A DNA stretch of 64,000 bases from Streptomyces griseochromogenes. Its GTDB lineage: Bacteria; Actinomycetota; Actinomycetes; Streptomycetales; Streptomycetaceae. The position numbers were made by a program, and so were the translations under genes. The DNA is taken from the NCBI RefSeq assembly GCF_001542625.1, contig NZ_CP016279.1, positions 9,982,001-10,046,000 of the forward strand. Reading direction: 5' to 3'. Of this stretch, positions 10,529-19,086 are shown in pieces. A model generated the notes under the pieces. That model saw only the letters and a list, made by a program, of their open reading frames with translations, did not search any database and was not told the DNA's origin. Every line of letters begins with the position of its first letter. The first letter of the stretch is position 1.

Positions 10529-11254
10529 GTCGACCGGTCCCACGCCCGCCCGCCGGGCGAGCGCCACGGCGGCCAGCGTCGAGTGGACGCCCAGCTTGCC
10601 GAGGACGTTCTGCATATGGGTGCGCACGGTGTGCGGGGAGAGGAACAGCCGTTCGGCGACGGCCTTGCGGCCGAGCCCGGCGACCATGCAGCGCAGCACC
10701 TCCCGCTCGCGCGGGGTCAGCGACTCCACCAGCCGTTCGCTCTCGGTGCGGTGCTTGCGGGCGGCCGTCAGCTCCTTGAGGACGCCGGTGAGCAGCGCGG
10801 GCGGCAGATGGGTCTCGTCGCGCAGCACTCCTCGTATCACCGTCAGCAGCCGGGACAGCGAGCAGTCCTTGGCCACCCAGCCGGAGGCGCCGGCCTGCAG
10901 CGCGAGAGCCGCGCGCCGGGGATCGTCCTTCTCGGCCAGGACCACGGTGCGCACCGCGGGCTGCGCCGAACGGACGCCCGCGACCAGCGAGATCCCGTCG
11001 ACCAGGCCCTCCTCGTCGCCCTCCTGCACGGACACGGCCGGGCGTATGCCGGGCAGGCTGCCGCCCAGGTCGGCGTCGACAAGGAGGACGTCGTAGCGAC
11101 GGCCCTCGGCGGCCGCGCGCTCCATGCAGCGCAGCGCGGCCGGGCCGCTGCCCGCGGCGGAGACGTCCACGTCGGGCTCGGCGGCCAGCGCGGCGGCGAG
11201 CGACTCGGCGAAGATGCGGTGGTCGTCGACGACCAGGACTCGGATACGAACCAC
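10487..11254 (-). CDS. Orphan LuxR/NarL-type response regulator
   Basis: This is a 255-aa two-domain regulator. The receiver keeps the acidic pair (VVDDH), an Asp at the phosphoacceptor strand (LLVDADLGG) and the Lys in WVAKDCS. The C-terminal LuxR helix-turn-helix is typical (LTPREREVLRCMVAGLG, then SPHTVRTHMQNVLGKLGV). There is an insertion of about 20 residues after the Asp (QEGDEEG region). The GTG at 11254 follows GAAGGGGG; ATG 11278 is an alternative. No histidine kinase is adjacent. Confidence 0.88.
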   Translation of the reverse strand: MVRIRVLVVDDHRIFAESLAAALAAEPDVDVSAAGSGPAALRCMERAAAEGRRYDVLLVDADLGGSLPGIRPAVSVQEGDEEGLVDGISLVAGVRSAQPAVRTVVLAEKDDPRRAALALQAGASGWVAKDCSLSRLLTVIRGVLRDETHLPPALLTGVLKELTAARKHRTESERLVESLTPREREVLRCMVAGLGRKAVAERLFLSPHTVRTHMQNVLGKLGVHSTLAAVALARRAGVGPVDLSGDVVERGGQLA

Positions 11255-11516
11255 GAAACCCCCTTCCCCAGGCTCCACGCGGAGCAGGGGATAACCCAGG
11301 TCCCAAGAACGACGACCCGCGCGGACACGACACCTGCGGAAGGAACGCCGACCGCACGGCCGCCGCCGTTGCGGAAACTGCTACCCCCACCACAGGCGCC
11401 GTACCCGGCTGTCTCGCCCCCTGATCAGCACCAGCCCCCACTGGTGCTGTTCATCAGAGTACGGATGGGAGCAGACAGCGGAAGTCGATTTACAGAACTG
11501 GTCGTCCGGCACGTTT

Positions 11517-11975
11517 ATGGTGTGCCGCATGTTTCGTATTGAGGCAGAAGTCGACAAAGGCCGACGTGATCTGCTCCGCTCCCGGCTGCGCGACACCAAC
11601 TCGGCGGCGTCTCCGGTCCTGTCGGCGCTGCGCGGCACCCCGGGGGAGCGCGAAGTCCCCCTTCACGTCTGGGCGCTGGATCCGTCGGGAGACCTGGCCG
11701 GGGGTCTGGTCGGCCACACCTGGGCGACCTGGCTGCATGTCACCTACCTGTGGGTCGACGCCCGCCACCGCGGCGCGGGCCTCGGCTCCCGGCTGCTCGC
11801 CGAGGCGGAACGCATCGCCCGCGCCGACCGGGGCTGCGCCTCGGCCCGCCTGGAGACCTGGGACTTCCAGGCACCGGAGTTCTACCGGAGGCAGGGCTAC
11901 GACGTGGTGTGCGTGATCCCCGACTATCCGCCGGGGATCACGGAGTTCACGCTGACGAAGCGGCTCATCTCCTAG
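11517..11975 (+). CDS. GNAT-family N-acetyltransferase
   Basis: The 152-aa protein has the acetyl-CoA-binding segment YLWVDARHRGAGLGSRLL (~residues 76-93) and a C-terminal LETWDFQAPEFYRRQGY motif, both standard for GNAT enzymes. The acceptor is unknown. ATG 11529 (MFRIEAE) is an alternative start. The gene ends in CTAG shared with the stop of the convergent Uma2 gene, a 4-bp overlap. Confidence 0.88.
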   Translation: MVCRMFRIEAEVDKGRRDLLRSRLRDTNSAASPVLSALRGTPGEREVPLHVWALDPSGDLAGGLVGHTWATWLHVTYLWVDARHRGAGLGSRLLAEAERIARADRGCASARLETWDFQAPEFYRRQGYDVVCVIPDYPPGITEFTLTKRLIS

Positions 11976-12574
11976 GAGTCCGGGGCGAGCCCCATGTCCT
12001 TGGCGCTGTAGCGGGGCAGATCGGTGGTGTCGATCGACCAGGTGCCGAGTTCGGTGGAGACGGTGACCGGCTTTCCGTACGGGAGGTGGAGCCGGTTCTC
12101 GTAGGCGGGCCGACCCTCGGACCGGCCGATGCCCCACTGGTAGGTCCACGTGCCGTCGCGCGGGTCGAGGATCAGGTAGTGCGGGATGCCCATGGCGGGG
12201 TAGTCGCGGGTCTTGTCCCGGTAGTCGTTCTCCGGGGTGGACGGAGAGATGATCTCGATCGCCAGAGTGATCTCGCGGGGATCGAGAGGGTCGTCGGTCT
12301 CCATGGCGTCGTATGCGCACACGTGGAGGTCGGGGACGCGTAGCTTACCGAGCGCCTCGTCGTCGGTGTCGGTGGCCTCGAACACGCCCAGGCCATCGGG
12401 GAGCTGCGGTGAGAGCTGATCCCGTACACGCGTCGCGGTCAGCTGGTGACGCGGGCGCGGGCTCATCATCATGATGATCTTCCCGTCGCTGATCTCGGGC
12501 CAGGCGAGGCCAGGCGGTGGAGTGAAGTGGTCACGCATGTCGCGCAGCCGCCGGTACAGGGTCTGCCGAGTCAT
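11972..12574 (-). CDS. Uma2-family (DUF820) restriction-endonuclease-fold protein
   Basis: The 200-aa protein has the PD-(D/E)XK layout of Uma2: PDLHVCAYDA, then LAIEIISPSTPENDYRDKT with the catalytic E-x-I-S-P-S motif and downstream Lys, and YLILDPRDGTW. Such genes are abundant in Streptomyces and cyanobacteria, and no biological substrate is established. A His/Met-rich patch (IIMMMSPRPRHQ) lies near the N-terminus. Confidence 0.88.
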   Translation of the reverse strand: MTRQTLYRRLRDMRDHFTPPPGLAWPEISDGKIIMMMSPRPRHQLTATRVRDQLSPQLPDGLGVFEATDTDDEALGKLRVPDLHVCAYDAMETDDPLDPREITLAIEIISPSTPENDYRDKTRDYPAMGIPHYLILDPRDGTWTYQWGIGRSEGRPAYENRLHLPYGKPVTVSTELGTWSIDTTDLPRYSAKDMGLAPDS

Positions 12575-12623
12575 GGGTCCTCCCGCCTCTCAGTATGACC
12601 GCGCCGATCTGTCGCACCAGCCG

Positions 12624-13778
12624 TCAGTCCACCCGCCCCGCCCCCGCCGAAGGCACCGCCTCGAACACCCGCGGGGCGGTGAAGGCCGCCGCCGCGAAGG
12701 CCTCCTCGACCGCCTTGGTGAGGGTGTCGACGTCGGCGGCCTCCGCGAGGACGATCGCCGAGCCGCCGAAGCCGCCGCCGGTCATCCGGGCGCCGAGCGC
12801 GCCGTTCGCGAGGGCGGTGTCGACGACCAGGTCCAGCTCCGGACAGGAGATGCGGAAGTCGTCGCGCAGGGAGGCGTGGCCCTCGGTGAGGACCGGGCCG
12901 ATGGCTCGGGTCTCGCCGCCTCGCAGGAGGGCCACGACCCGTTCCACCCGCTCGTCCTCCGTGACGACGTGCCGGACCAGACGGACGACCTCCTCCTCGT
13001 CGCCGAGGCGGGCGAGGGCCGCGTCGAGGTCGGCGTAGGCGATGTCGCGCAGGGCGTCCACGCCGAGCAGGGCCGCGCCCTTCTCGCAGCCGGCCCTGCG
13101 CTTGCCGTACTCACCACCGCTGTGGGCGTGCTTGACCTGCGTGTCGACCACCAGCAGGCGCAGGCCCTCGGCCGCGAGGTCGAAGGGGATCTGCCGCTGG
13201 GACAGGTCGCGGGTGTCGAGGAAGAGGGCGTGCCCGGACTCGCAGCAGGCCGACGCCGTCTGGTCCATGATCCCCGTCGGCGCGCCCACGTAGACGTTCT
13301 CGGCGCGCTGGCACAGGCGGGCCAGCTGCCAGCGCTGCAGACCGAGGCCGTACAGGTCGTTCAGCGCGAGCGCGACGACGACCTCCAAGGACGCGGAGGA
13401 CGACAGGCCCGCGCCGGTCGGGACCGTGGAGGCGAGGTGGACGTCGGCGCCGGTGACCGGGTGCCCGGCCTCGCGCAGGGCCCAGACCACGCCCGCCGGG
13501 TACGCCGTCCAGTCCTGGTCGCTCTGCGGCGCGAGCGCGTCCAGCGACAGCTCCACGACCGGGCCCTCGACGTCCGCCGAGTGCAGGCGCAGGACGCCGT
13601 CGGTGCGGCGGGCGACGGCCGCCGTCGCCCGGTGCGGCAGCGCGAACGGCATCACGAAGCCGTCGTTGTAGTCGGTGTGCTCGCCGATCAGGTTGACCCG
13701 GCCCGGCGCCGCCCACACCCCCTCCGGCTCGGCTCCGTACAGCTCGGCGAAGCGCTCCCGGACCTGCTGTGCCCCCAC
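12624..13778 (-). CDS. galK: Galactokinase
   Basis: GalK phosphorylates galactose at C1 in the Leloir pathway. The 384-aa protein shows the galactokinase signature GRVNLIGEHTDYNDG near residues 27-41, the GHMP ATP loop PTGAGLSSSA, and the third motif MTGGGFGGSA near the C-terminus. The GTG at 13778 overlaps the TAG of galE by one base and uses AAGGAG inside the galE end, so it is translationally coupled. It is the last gene of galT-galE-galK. Confidence 0.97.
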   Translation of the reverse strand: MGAQQVRERFAELYGAEPEGVWAAPGRVNLIGEHTDYNDGFVMPFALPHRATAAVARRTDGVLRLHSADVEGPVVELSLDALAPQSDQDWTAYPAGVVWALREAGHPVTGADVHLASTVPTGAGLSSSASLEVVVALALNDLYGLGLQRWQLARLCQRAENVYVGAPTGIMDQTASACCESGHALFLDTRDLSQRQIPFDLAAEGLRLLVVDTQVKHAHSGGEYGKRRAGCEKGAALLGVDALRDIAYADLDAALARLGDEEEVVRLVRHVVTEDERVERVVALLRGGETRAIGPVLTEGHASLRDDFRISCPELDLVVDTALANGALGARMTGGGFGGSAIVLAEAADVDTLTKAVEEAFAAAAFTAPRVFEAVPSAGAGRVD

Positions 13779-14740
13779 TAGTGCTCCTTTGCGATGTGCC
13801 GCGTGAACTCCCACGCGTCCGCGACGATCCCGGCGAGGTCCGCGCGGGAGGGGTTCCAGCCCAGCTTCTCGCGGGCCGCGTCGGCCGAGGCGACCAGCAC
13901 CGCCGGGTCGCCGCCGCGGCGCGGGGCGACGACCTCGGGGATCGGGTGCCCGGTGACCGAGCGGGCGGTCTCGATGACCTCGCGGACGGAGAAGCCGCTG
14001 CCGTTGCCGAGGTTGCAGATCAGGTGCTCGCCGGGCCGCGCGGCCGTCAGGGCGAGCAGGTGGGCCTCGGCCAGGTCCGCGACGTGGATGTAGTCGCGGA
14101 TGCAGGTGCCGTCCGGCGTCGGGTAGTCGTCGCCGTAGACGGAGATCGCCTCGCGGCGGCCCTGGGCGACCTGGAGGACCAGCGGGATCAGGTGCGACTC
14201 GGGGTCGTGGCGCTCGCCGTGCACGCCGTACGCGCCGGCCACGTTGAAGTAGCGCAGGGAGACCGCGGCCAGGCCGTGGGCGATCGCCTCGCTGGTGATC
14301 ATGTGGTCGACGGCGAGCTTGGAGGCGCCGTAGGGGCTGGTGGGCTTCGTCGGGGCGGTCTCCAGGATCGGGACCTGCTCCGGCTCGCCGTAGGTGGCGG
14401 CCGTGGAGGAGAAGACCAGCCTCCGCACGCCCGCCTCGCGCATCGCGCCGAGCAGGGCCATGGTGCCGGCCACGTTGTTGTCCCAGTACTTCTCCGGCTT
14501 CACCACCGACTCGCCGACCTGCGAGGACGCGGCGAAGTGCAGCACGCCGTCGTAGGAGGAGTCGAGCCACTTGGCGGCGTCGCGGATGTCGCCCTCGATG
14601 AACGCGGCCCCGGTGGGAACGCCCTCGCGGAAGCCGGTGGAGAGGTTGTCGAGGACGGTGACCTCGTGGCCGGCCTCCAGCAGGTGCTGGGCCACGACAC
14701 TGCCGACATAACCCGCGCCACCCGTCACCAGGTACTTCAT
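13778..14740 (-). CDS. galE: UDP-glucose 4-epimerase
   Basis: GalE interconverts UDP-galactose and UDP-glucose with bound NAD. The 320-aa extended SDR has the Rossmann motif [11 protein letters not shown] at residues ~6-16, the catalytic SPYGASK (YxxxK) and a substrate loop FNVAGA. The ATG at 14740 overlaps the galT stop (14737-14740). Known Streptomyces gal operons carry a second, constitutive promoter near galE. None was evident by eye here. Confidence 0.97.
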   Translation of the reverse strand: MKYLVTGGAGYVGSVVAQHLLEAGHEVTVLDNLSTGFREGVPTGAAFIEGDIRDAAKWLDSSYDGVLHFAASSQVGESVVKPEKYWDNNVAGTMALLGAMREAGVRRLVFSSTAATYGEPEQVPILETAPTKPTSPYGASKLAVDHMITSEAIAHGLAAVSLRYFNVAGAYGVHGERHDPESHLIPLVLQVAQGRREAISVYGDDYPTPDGTCIRDYIHVADLAEAHLLALTAARPGEHLICNLGNGSGFSVREVIETARSVTGHPIPEVVAPRRGGDPAVLVASADAAREKLGWNPSRADLAGIVADAWEFTRHIAKEH

Positions 14741-15798
14741 GAACTCGCTACCTCTCGCAGTCGCTCGGCCGCGCGCTCCGGCGGCACATCGTTGATGAAC
14801 ACGCTCATGCCGGACTCGGAACCCGCGAGAAACTTCAGCTTGCCGGAAGTGCGGCGGATGGTGAAAAGCTCGAGGTGGAGCGCGAAATCGTCCCGCGTCA
14901 CACCGTCGAACTCCTCCAGCGCGCCGAACGGAGCCTGGTGCCAGGCCGCGATGTAGGGCGTCGGAGGTTCACCCTCGCCGAAGATACGGTCGAAGCGCCT
15001 CAAGAGTTCCAGATAGATCTGGGGGAATTCTGTGCGTGCCGCCTCGTCGAGCGCCAGCAGATCGGGGACGCGGCGCTTCGGGTACAGGTGGACCTCGTAG
15101 GGCCAGTGCGCCGCGTAGGGCACGAAGGCCGCCCAGTGTTCACCCACAAGGACGACCCGGTCCCCGGCGAGTTCCCGCTCCAGGACGGCGTCGAACAGGT
15201 TCTCGCCGTCCGTCGCCTCCTTGTGGGCGGCGACCGAGCGGAGCGTCAGGGCGGTGCGGGGGGTGGTGAAGGGGTAGCCGTAGATCTGACCGTGCGGATG
15301 ACCGAGGGTCACGCCGATCTCCTCACCCCGGTTCTCGAAACAGAACACCTGCTCGACGGCGGGCAGGTGCGACAGCTCCGAGGTCCGGTCCGTCCACGCG
15401 TCCAGCACGAGGCGCGCCTGCTCCTCGGTGAGGTCGGCGAAGGACGCGTCGTGGTCGGAGGTGAAGCAGACGACCTCGCAGCGCCCGGAGTCGCCGGCGA
15501 GGGAGGGGAAGCGGTTCTCGAAGACGACGACGTCGTACGAGGAGTCCGGGATCTCGCTCAGCCGCTCGCCCCGCGTCGGGCACAGGGGGCACTCGTCGGC
15601 AGGCGGGTGGTAGGTGCGGGCCTGACGATGGGAGGCGATGGCGACCGAGTCGCCGAGCAGCACATCGCGGCGGATCTCGGACGTGGTGACCGTACGGTCC
15701 AGCGGGCGGCGGTCGAGGGCGTCCCGCACGGTGTCGTCCCGAAGGTCGTAGTAGATCAGCTCACGACCGTCGGCCAGCCGGGTCGAGGTCTTCTTCAC
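14737..15798 (-). CDS. galT: Galactose-1-phosphate uridylyltransferase
   Basis: GalT transfers UMP between UDP-glucose and galactose-1-phosphate. The 353-aa protein has a zinc-site pattern (CPLCPTRGE), the active-site [10 protein letters not shown] with the nucleotidylated His, and a second His-rich stretch ([13 protein letters not shown]). The GTG at 15798 with AAGGAG 6 bases upstream is preferred to an ATG at 15849. It is first in the galTEK operon and divergent from a solute symporter, with repeated operator elements between. Confidence 0.96.
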   Translation of the reverse strand: MKKTSTRLADGRELIYYDLRDDTVRDALDRRPLDRTVTTSEIRRDVLLGDSVAIASHRQARTYHPPADECPLCPTRGERLSEIPDSSYDVVVFENRFPSLAGDSGRCEVVCFTSDHDASFADLTEEQARLVLDAWTDRTSELSHLPAVEQVFCFENRGEEIGVTLGHPHGQIYGYPFTTPRTALTLRSVAAHKEATDGENLFDAVLERELAGDRVVLVGEHWAAFVPYAAHWPYEVHLYPKRRVPDLLALDEAARTEFPQIYLELLRRFDRIFGEGEPPTPYIAAWHQAPFGALEEFDGVTRDDFALHLELFTIRRTSGKLKFLAGSESGMSVFINDVPPERAAERLREVASS

Positions 15799-15853
15799 GC
15801 CGGACTCCTTGGTCAGCCCCCGCACAGGGGTATGTCCGCACCCAATCACTCAA

Positions 15854-15944
15854 CACAATCAAACATAACAGACCACAACCCGACAACACCCAGGACCATC
15901 ACAATCAAACAAAGAACATCAACAGAAGTGTTCAATTACTGAAC
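15854..15944. promoter_or_regulatory. Repeated operator elements between galT and symporter
   Basis: This island is AT-rich against a GC-rich background. CACAATCAAACA occurs twice exactly (15854-15865 and 15900-15911), 46 bp apart, reading TGTTTGATTGTG toward galT. GTTCA-ATTAC-TGAAC (15930-15944) is a separate inverted repeat on the symporter side. A complex operator at a galactose-dependent, glucose-sensitive promoter (galP1) is known for Streptomyces gal operons, and this matches its place. Confidence 0.7.
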
Positions 15945-15996
15945 GCGGAGGCGTAGGTTCCGCTCTGGATCAGTTCGCGCAACGAAGCGAGTTCTC

Positions 15997-17688
15997 ATGC
16001 AAACCCCCACACAAGCCCCCGTCCGTCTGGCGGCGGAGCTACGGCTCCCCACCAACTGGCTGGACTACACGATCCTGGCGATCTACTTCGTCGTCGTCCT
16101 GGGCATCGGCTTCGCGGCCCGCCGCTCGGTGAAGACCAGCCTCGACTTCTTCCTCTCGGGACGGTCGCTGCCCGCCTGGATCACCGGCCTCGCCTTCATC
16201 TCCGCGAACCTGGCAGCCACCGAGATCCTGGGCATGGCCGCGAACAGCGCCCAGTACGGCGCCTACACCGTGCACTGGTACTGGATCGGCGCCATCCCGG
16301 CCATGGTCTTCCTGGGCCTGGTGATGATGCCCTTCTACTACGGCAGCAAGGTCCGCTCGGTCCCCGAGTTCCTGCTGCTGCGCTTCGACCGGGGCGCCCA
16401 CCTGCTCAGTTCGATCCTGTTCGCCTTTGCCGCCATCCTGATCGCCGGCGTCAACCTCTACGCCCTCGCGATCGTCGTCGAGGCCCTGCTCGGCTGGCCG
16501 CAGTGGGTGGCCATCGTGGTGGCCGGCGCCTTCGTGCTGGCGTACATCACGCTGGGCGGCCTGTCCTCGGCGATCTACAACGAGGTGCTGCAGTTCTTCG
16601 TGATCCTGGCCGCCCTCATCCCGATCACCGTCCTCGGCCTGAAGAAGGTCGGCGGCTGGGGCGGCCTGACCGACAAGCTCACCGCCACCCACGGCCACGA
16701 CTTCACCACCGCCTGGGGCGGCACCGGCATCGGCAGCGCCAACCCGCTCGGCGCCAACTGGCTGACCATCGTCCTCGGCCTCGGCTTCGTGCTCTCCTTC
16801 GGCTACTGGACGACCAACTTCGCCGAGGTGCAGCGTGCCCTGTCCGCGAAGAACCTCTCCGCCTCCCAGCGCACCCCGCTGATCGCCGCCTACCCGAAGA
16901 TCTTCATCGTCTTCCTGGTGATGATCCCGGGCCTGGTCGCCGCCGCCCTGGTGCCGAAGATCGGCACCTCCGGTTCAGGGCTGCAGTACAACGACGCCAT
17001 CCCGTACCTGATGCAGGAGCTGCTGCCCAACGGCGTGCTGGGCATCGCCGTGACGGGTCTGCTCGCCGCGTTCATGGCCGGCATGGCCGCCAACGTGTCG
17101 TCCTTCAACACGGTGTTCACCAACGACATCTGGGCCCGCTACGTCGTACGCGGCCGCGAGGACTCGTACTACGTGCGCTTCGGCCGCCTCATCACCGCGA
17201 TCGGCGTGGCCGCCTCGGTCGGTACGGCGTTCCTGGCGTCCTCGTTCTCGAACATCATGAGCTACCTGCAGACGCTGTTCTCCTTCTTCAACGTGCCGAT
17301 GTTCGTCGTCTTCATCGTCGGCATGTTCTGGAAGCGGGCGTCCGCCAAGTCCGGCTTCTGGGGCCTGCTGGCCGGCACGGTCACGGCGATGGTCAACTAC
17401 TTCGTCCTCTACAAGAAGGGCATCATCTCGATCCCCACCGACCAGGGCGCCAACTTCGTCTCCGCGATCGCGGGCTTCGTCGCCGGCGCGGTCGTCATGT
17501 TCGCCGTGTCCCTGTTCACCAAGCCGAAGCCGGAGCAGGAGCTGCAGGGTCTCGTCTACGGCACCCGCTCCCCCGGCATGTCCGAACCGCCCGCCCCCGG
17601 CGACGAGGCCTGGTACCGCAGGCCGGCGCTGCTGGGCTGGGGCGCGGTCGTCCTGGCCGCCGCCTGCTACATCCCGTTCTCGCTCTGA
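15997..17688 (+). CDS. Sodium:solute symporter (SSS family), probable galactose/sugar transporter
   Basis: The 563-aa integral membrane protein has about 13-14 hydrophobic segments beginning at NWLDYTILAIYFVVVLGIGF. It includes SSS family hallmarks: FFLSGRSLPAWITGLAFISANL and, further on, GLLAAFMAGMAANVSSFNT, where the conserved small and hydroxyl residues bind Na+. Its divergence from galT with shared operator repeats suggests galactose uptake, but substrate is inference. The ATG at 15997 is 6 codons into a weak ribosome context. A small two-TM gene follows 21 bp downstream. Confidence 0.93.
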   Translation: MQTPTQAPVRLAAELRLPTNWLDYTILAIYFVVVLGIGFAARRSVKTSLDFFLSGRSLPAWITGLAFISANLAATEILGMAANSAQYGAYTVHWYWIGAIPAMVFLGLVMMPFYYGSKVRSVPEFLLLRFDRGAHLLSSILFAFAAILIAGVNLYALAIVVEALLGWPQWVAIVVAGAFVLAYITLGGLSSAIYNEVLQFFVILAALIPITVLGLKKVGGWGGLTDKLTATHGHDFTTAWGGTGIGSANPLGANWLTIVLGLGFVLSFGYWTTNFAEVQRALSAKNLSASQRTPLIAAYPKIFIVFLVMIPGLVAAALVPKIGTSGSGLQYNDAIPYLMQELLPNGVLGIAVTGLLAAFMAGMAANVSSFNTVFTNDIWARYVVRGREDSYYVRFGRLITAIGVAASVGTAFLASSFSNIMSYLQTLFSFFNVPMFVVFIVGMFWKRASAKSGFWGLLAGTVTAMVNYFVLYKKGIISIPTDQGANFVSAIAGFVAGAVVMFAVSLFTKPKPEQELQGLVYGTRSPGMSEPPAPGDEAWYRRPALLGWGAVVLAAACYIPFSL

Positions 17689-17709
17689 CCGCGGGAGGAT
17701 GAGGAAACC

Positions 17710-18042
17710 ATGACCGAGCACTCCGACCACTCCCACGAGCACTTCCACTACTCCGAGGAAGACGTCCAGCGGGAGGTCTCCGAGCTGGAGACCAAGTCCG
17801 CGACGGCCGCGCGCATCTTCGACCTGCGCCGCATCATCGGCGGGCTGTTCGTGCTCTACGGCGTCATCGTCACGATCACCGGCATCACCGACTCCCAGGC
17901 CGCCATCGACAAGGCCGAGGGCGTCAACATCAACCTGTGGACCGGGATCGGGATGCTGCTGCTGGGCATCTTCTTCCTGGCGTGGCTCAAGCTGCGGCCC
18001 ACTCCGCCGCCGTTGCCTCCGGCGGAGGAGCAGGCGGAGTAA
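17710..18042 (+). CDS. Small two-TM protein cotranscribed with the symporter
   Basis: This 110-aa protein has a His-rich N-terminus (HSDHSHEHFHYSEEDV), a predicted helix (~40-60, FDLRRIIGGLFVLYGVIVTI), a second helix (~77-95, LWTGIGMLLLGIFFLAWLKL) and a proline/Glu tail. GGGAGGATGAGGAAACC precedes the ATG, giving a good ribosome site. The 21-bp spacing to the symporter implies one transcript. It may be an accessory subunit. The His cluster could bind metal, but this is inference. Confidence 0.85.
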   Translation: MTEHSDHSHEHFHYSEEDVQREVSELETKSATAARIFDLRRIIGGLFVLYGVIVTITGITDSQAAIDKAEGVNINLWTGIGMLLLGIFFLAWLKLRPTPPPLPPAEEQAE

Positions 18043-18082
18043 CGCCGTTGGGCTCACGGCCGTCCGCCGGGTGCGGGTGCGC

Positions 18083-18140
18083 GGGGGCTGGTCGCGCCCA
18101 CGCGGCGGAGCCGCATGTCGGACACAGCCCCGCGCCCCTG
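18083..18140 (-). repeat. Dispersed Streptomyces intergenic repeat, copy 1
   Basis: On the minus strand this reads as the same element found at 54645-54701 on the plus strand. The two share a 14-base left block (CAGGGGCGCGGGGC) and an identical 34-base right core (18083-18116 here). It lies between convergent genes. Confidence 0.85.
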
Positions 18141-18161
18141 CTCAGCCGAGGCCGGAGTCGT

Positions 18162-18854
18162 CTACAGCTCCGGCCTCGGTGCGTCCCTCAACGGGCCCGC
18201 GCGGTCCAGCAGTCCCGTCCGGGCCGCCAGCGCCGCCGCCTCCAGGCGGGACCCCACGCCGAGTTTCATCAGCACCCGCTGCACATGCGTACGCGCGGTG
18301 CTCGGCGCGATGCCCATGCCGGCCGCGATCAGCCGGGTGTCCTCGCCGTCGGCCACCCGGACCAGCACCTCCACCTCCCTCGGCGTCAGCATCTGCAACA
18401 GCCGCTGCCCCTCGTCATCGGGCTGCGCCGCCGGGTTGAGCAGCTCGCCGAAGGCGCCCTGCAGCAGCTGCGGCGCCACCGCCGCCTCCCCCGCCCTGGC
18501 CTTCATGATGGCCCGCTCCACCCCCTCGATCCGCTCGTCGTGCCGTACGTACCCGGACGCGCCGGAGGCGAAGGCCGCCGCGATGCCCCGCGGCGACGGC
18601 ACCGGGCCCAGCACCAGCACCGCCACCTGCGGCCGCTCCCGCTTGATCTTCACCACCGGATCGAAGGCCCCCGGCTCGGCCGGCGCCGCCGTGCCCAGCA
18701 GGCACACCTCCGGTGCCCGCGCGATCACCAGATCCGCCGCGCCCGCGGCCGGCGCGGCCGCGGCCAGCACCCGGTGACCGCGCAGCTTGAGCGCCGACGC
18801 CAGCGCCTCCGCGAGCAGCCGGTGGTCGTCGACGACCATGAGCCGCACTCCCAT
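18162..18854 (-). CDS. Atypical LuxR-type response regulator with a degenerate receiver
   Basis: The 230-aa protein keeps the N-terminal acidic pair (MVVDDHRLLAEA) and a good LuxR DNA-binding domain (LTPREVEVLVRVADGE, then APSTARTHVQRVLMKLGV). The strand that should carry the phosphoacceptor Asp reads PEVCLLGTAAP, and the usual Lys region reads GYVRHDER. Both key residues appear replaced, so phosphorylation-independent control is likely. The ATG at 18854 is chosen, with G-rich sequence (GGGGGG) upstream. There is no partner kinase nearby. Confidence 0.87.
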   Translation of the reverse strand: MGVRLMVVDDHRLLAEALASALKLRGHRVLAAAAPAAGAADLVIARAPEVCLLGTAAPAEPGAFDPVVKIKRERPQVAVLVLGPVPSPRGIAAAFASGASGYVRHDERIEGVERAIMKARAGEAAVAPQLLQGAFGELLNPAAQPDDEGQRLLQMLTPREVEVLVRVADGEDTRLIAAGMGIAPSTARTHVQRVLMKLGVGSRLEAAALAARTGLLDRAGPLRDAPRPEL

Positions 18855-19086
18855 AGAGCAACCCCCCAGTCCCCCCCATGGATGCCCCACTATGGACGCC
18901 CACCGGACCAAAAGGACAGAGGGCCCCCCGGCACCCCGCCCTTCACATGCCCCCGGAAGCTACACGCTTGTTCGACGTCGCGCTGCCCCTATGAAGGAGA
19001 AGTGCCCCGGATCGATGAAATCCGGGGCACTCCCAGGTAATCCCTCGCATTCGCCCCGGCGCTCGGAAGCACCGGGAGGCGTGCGA

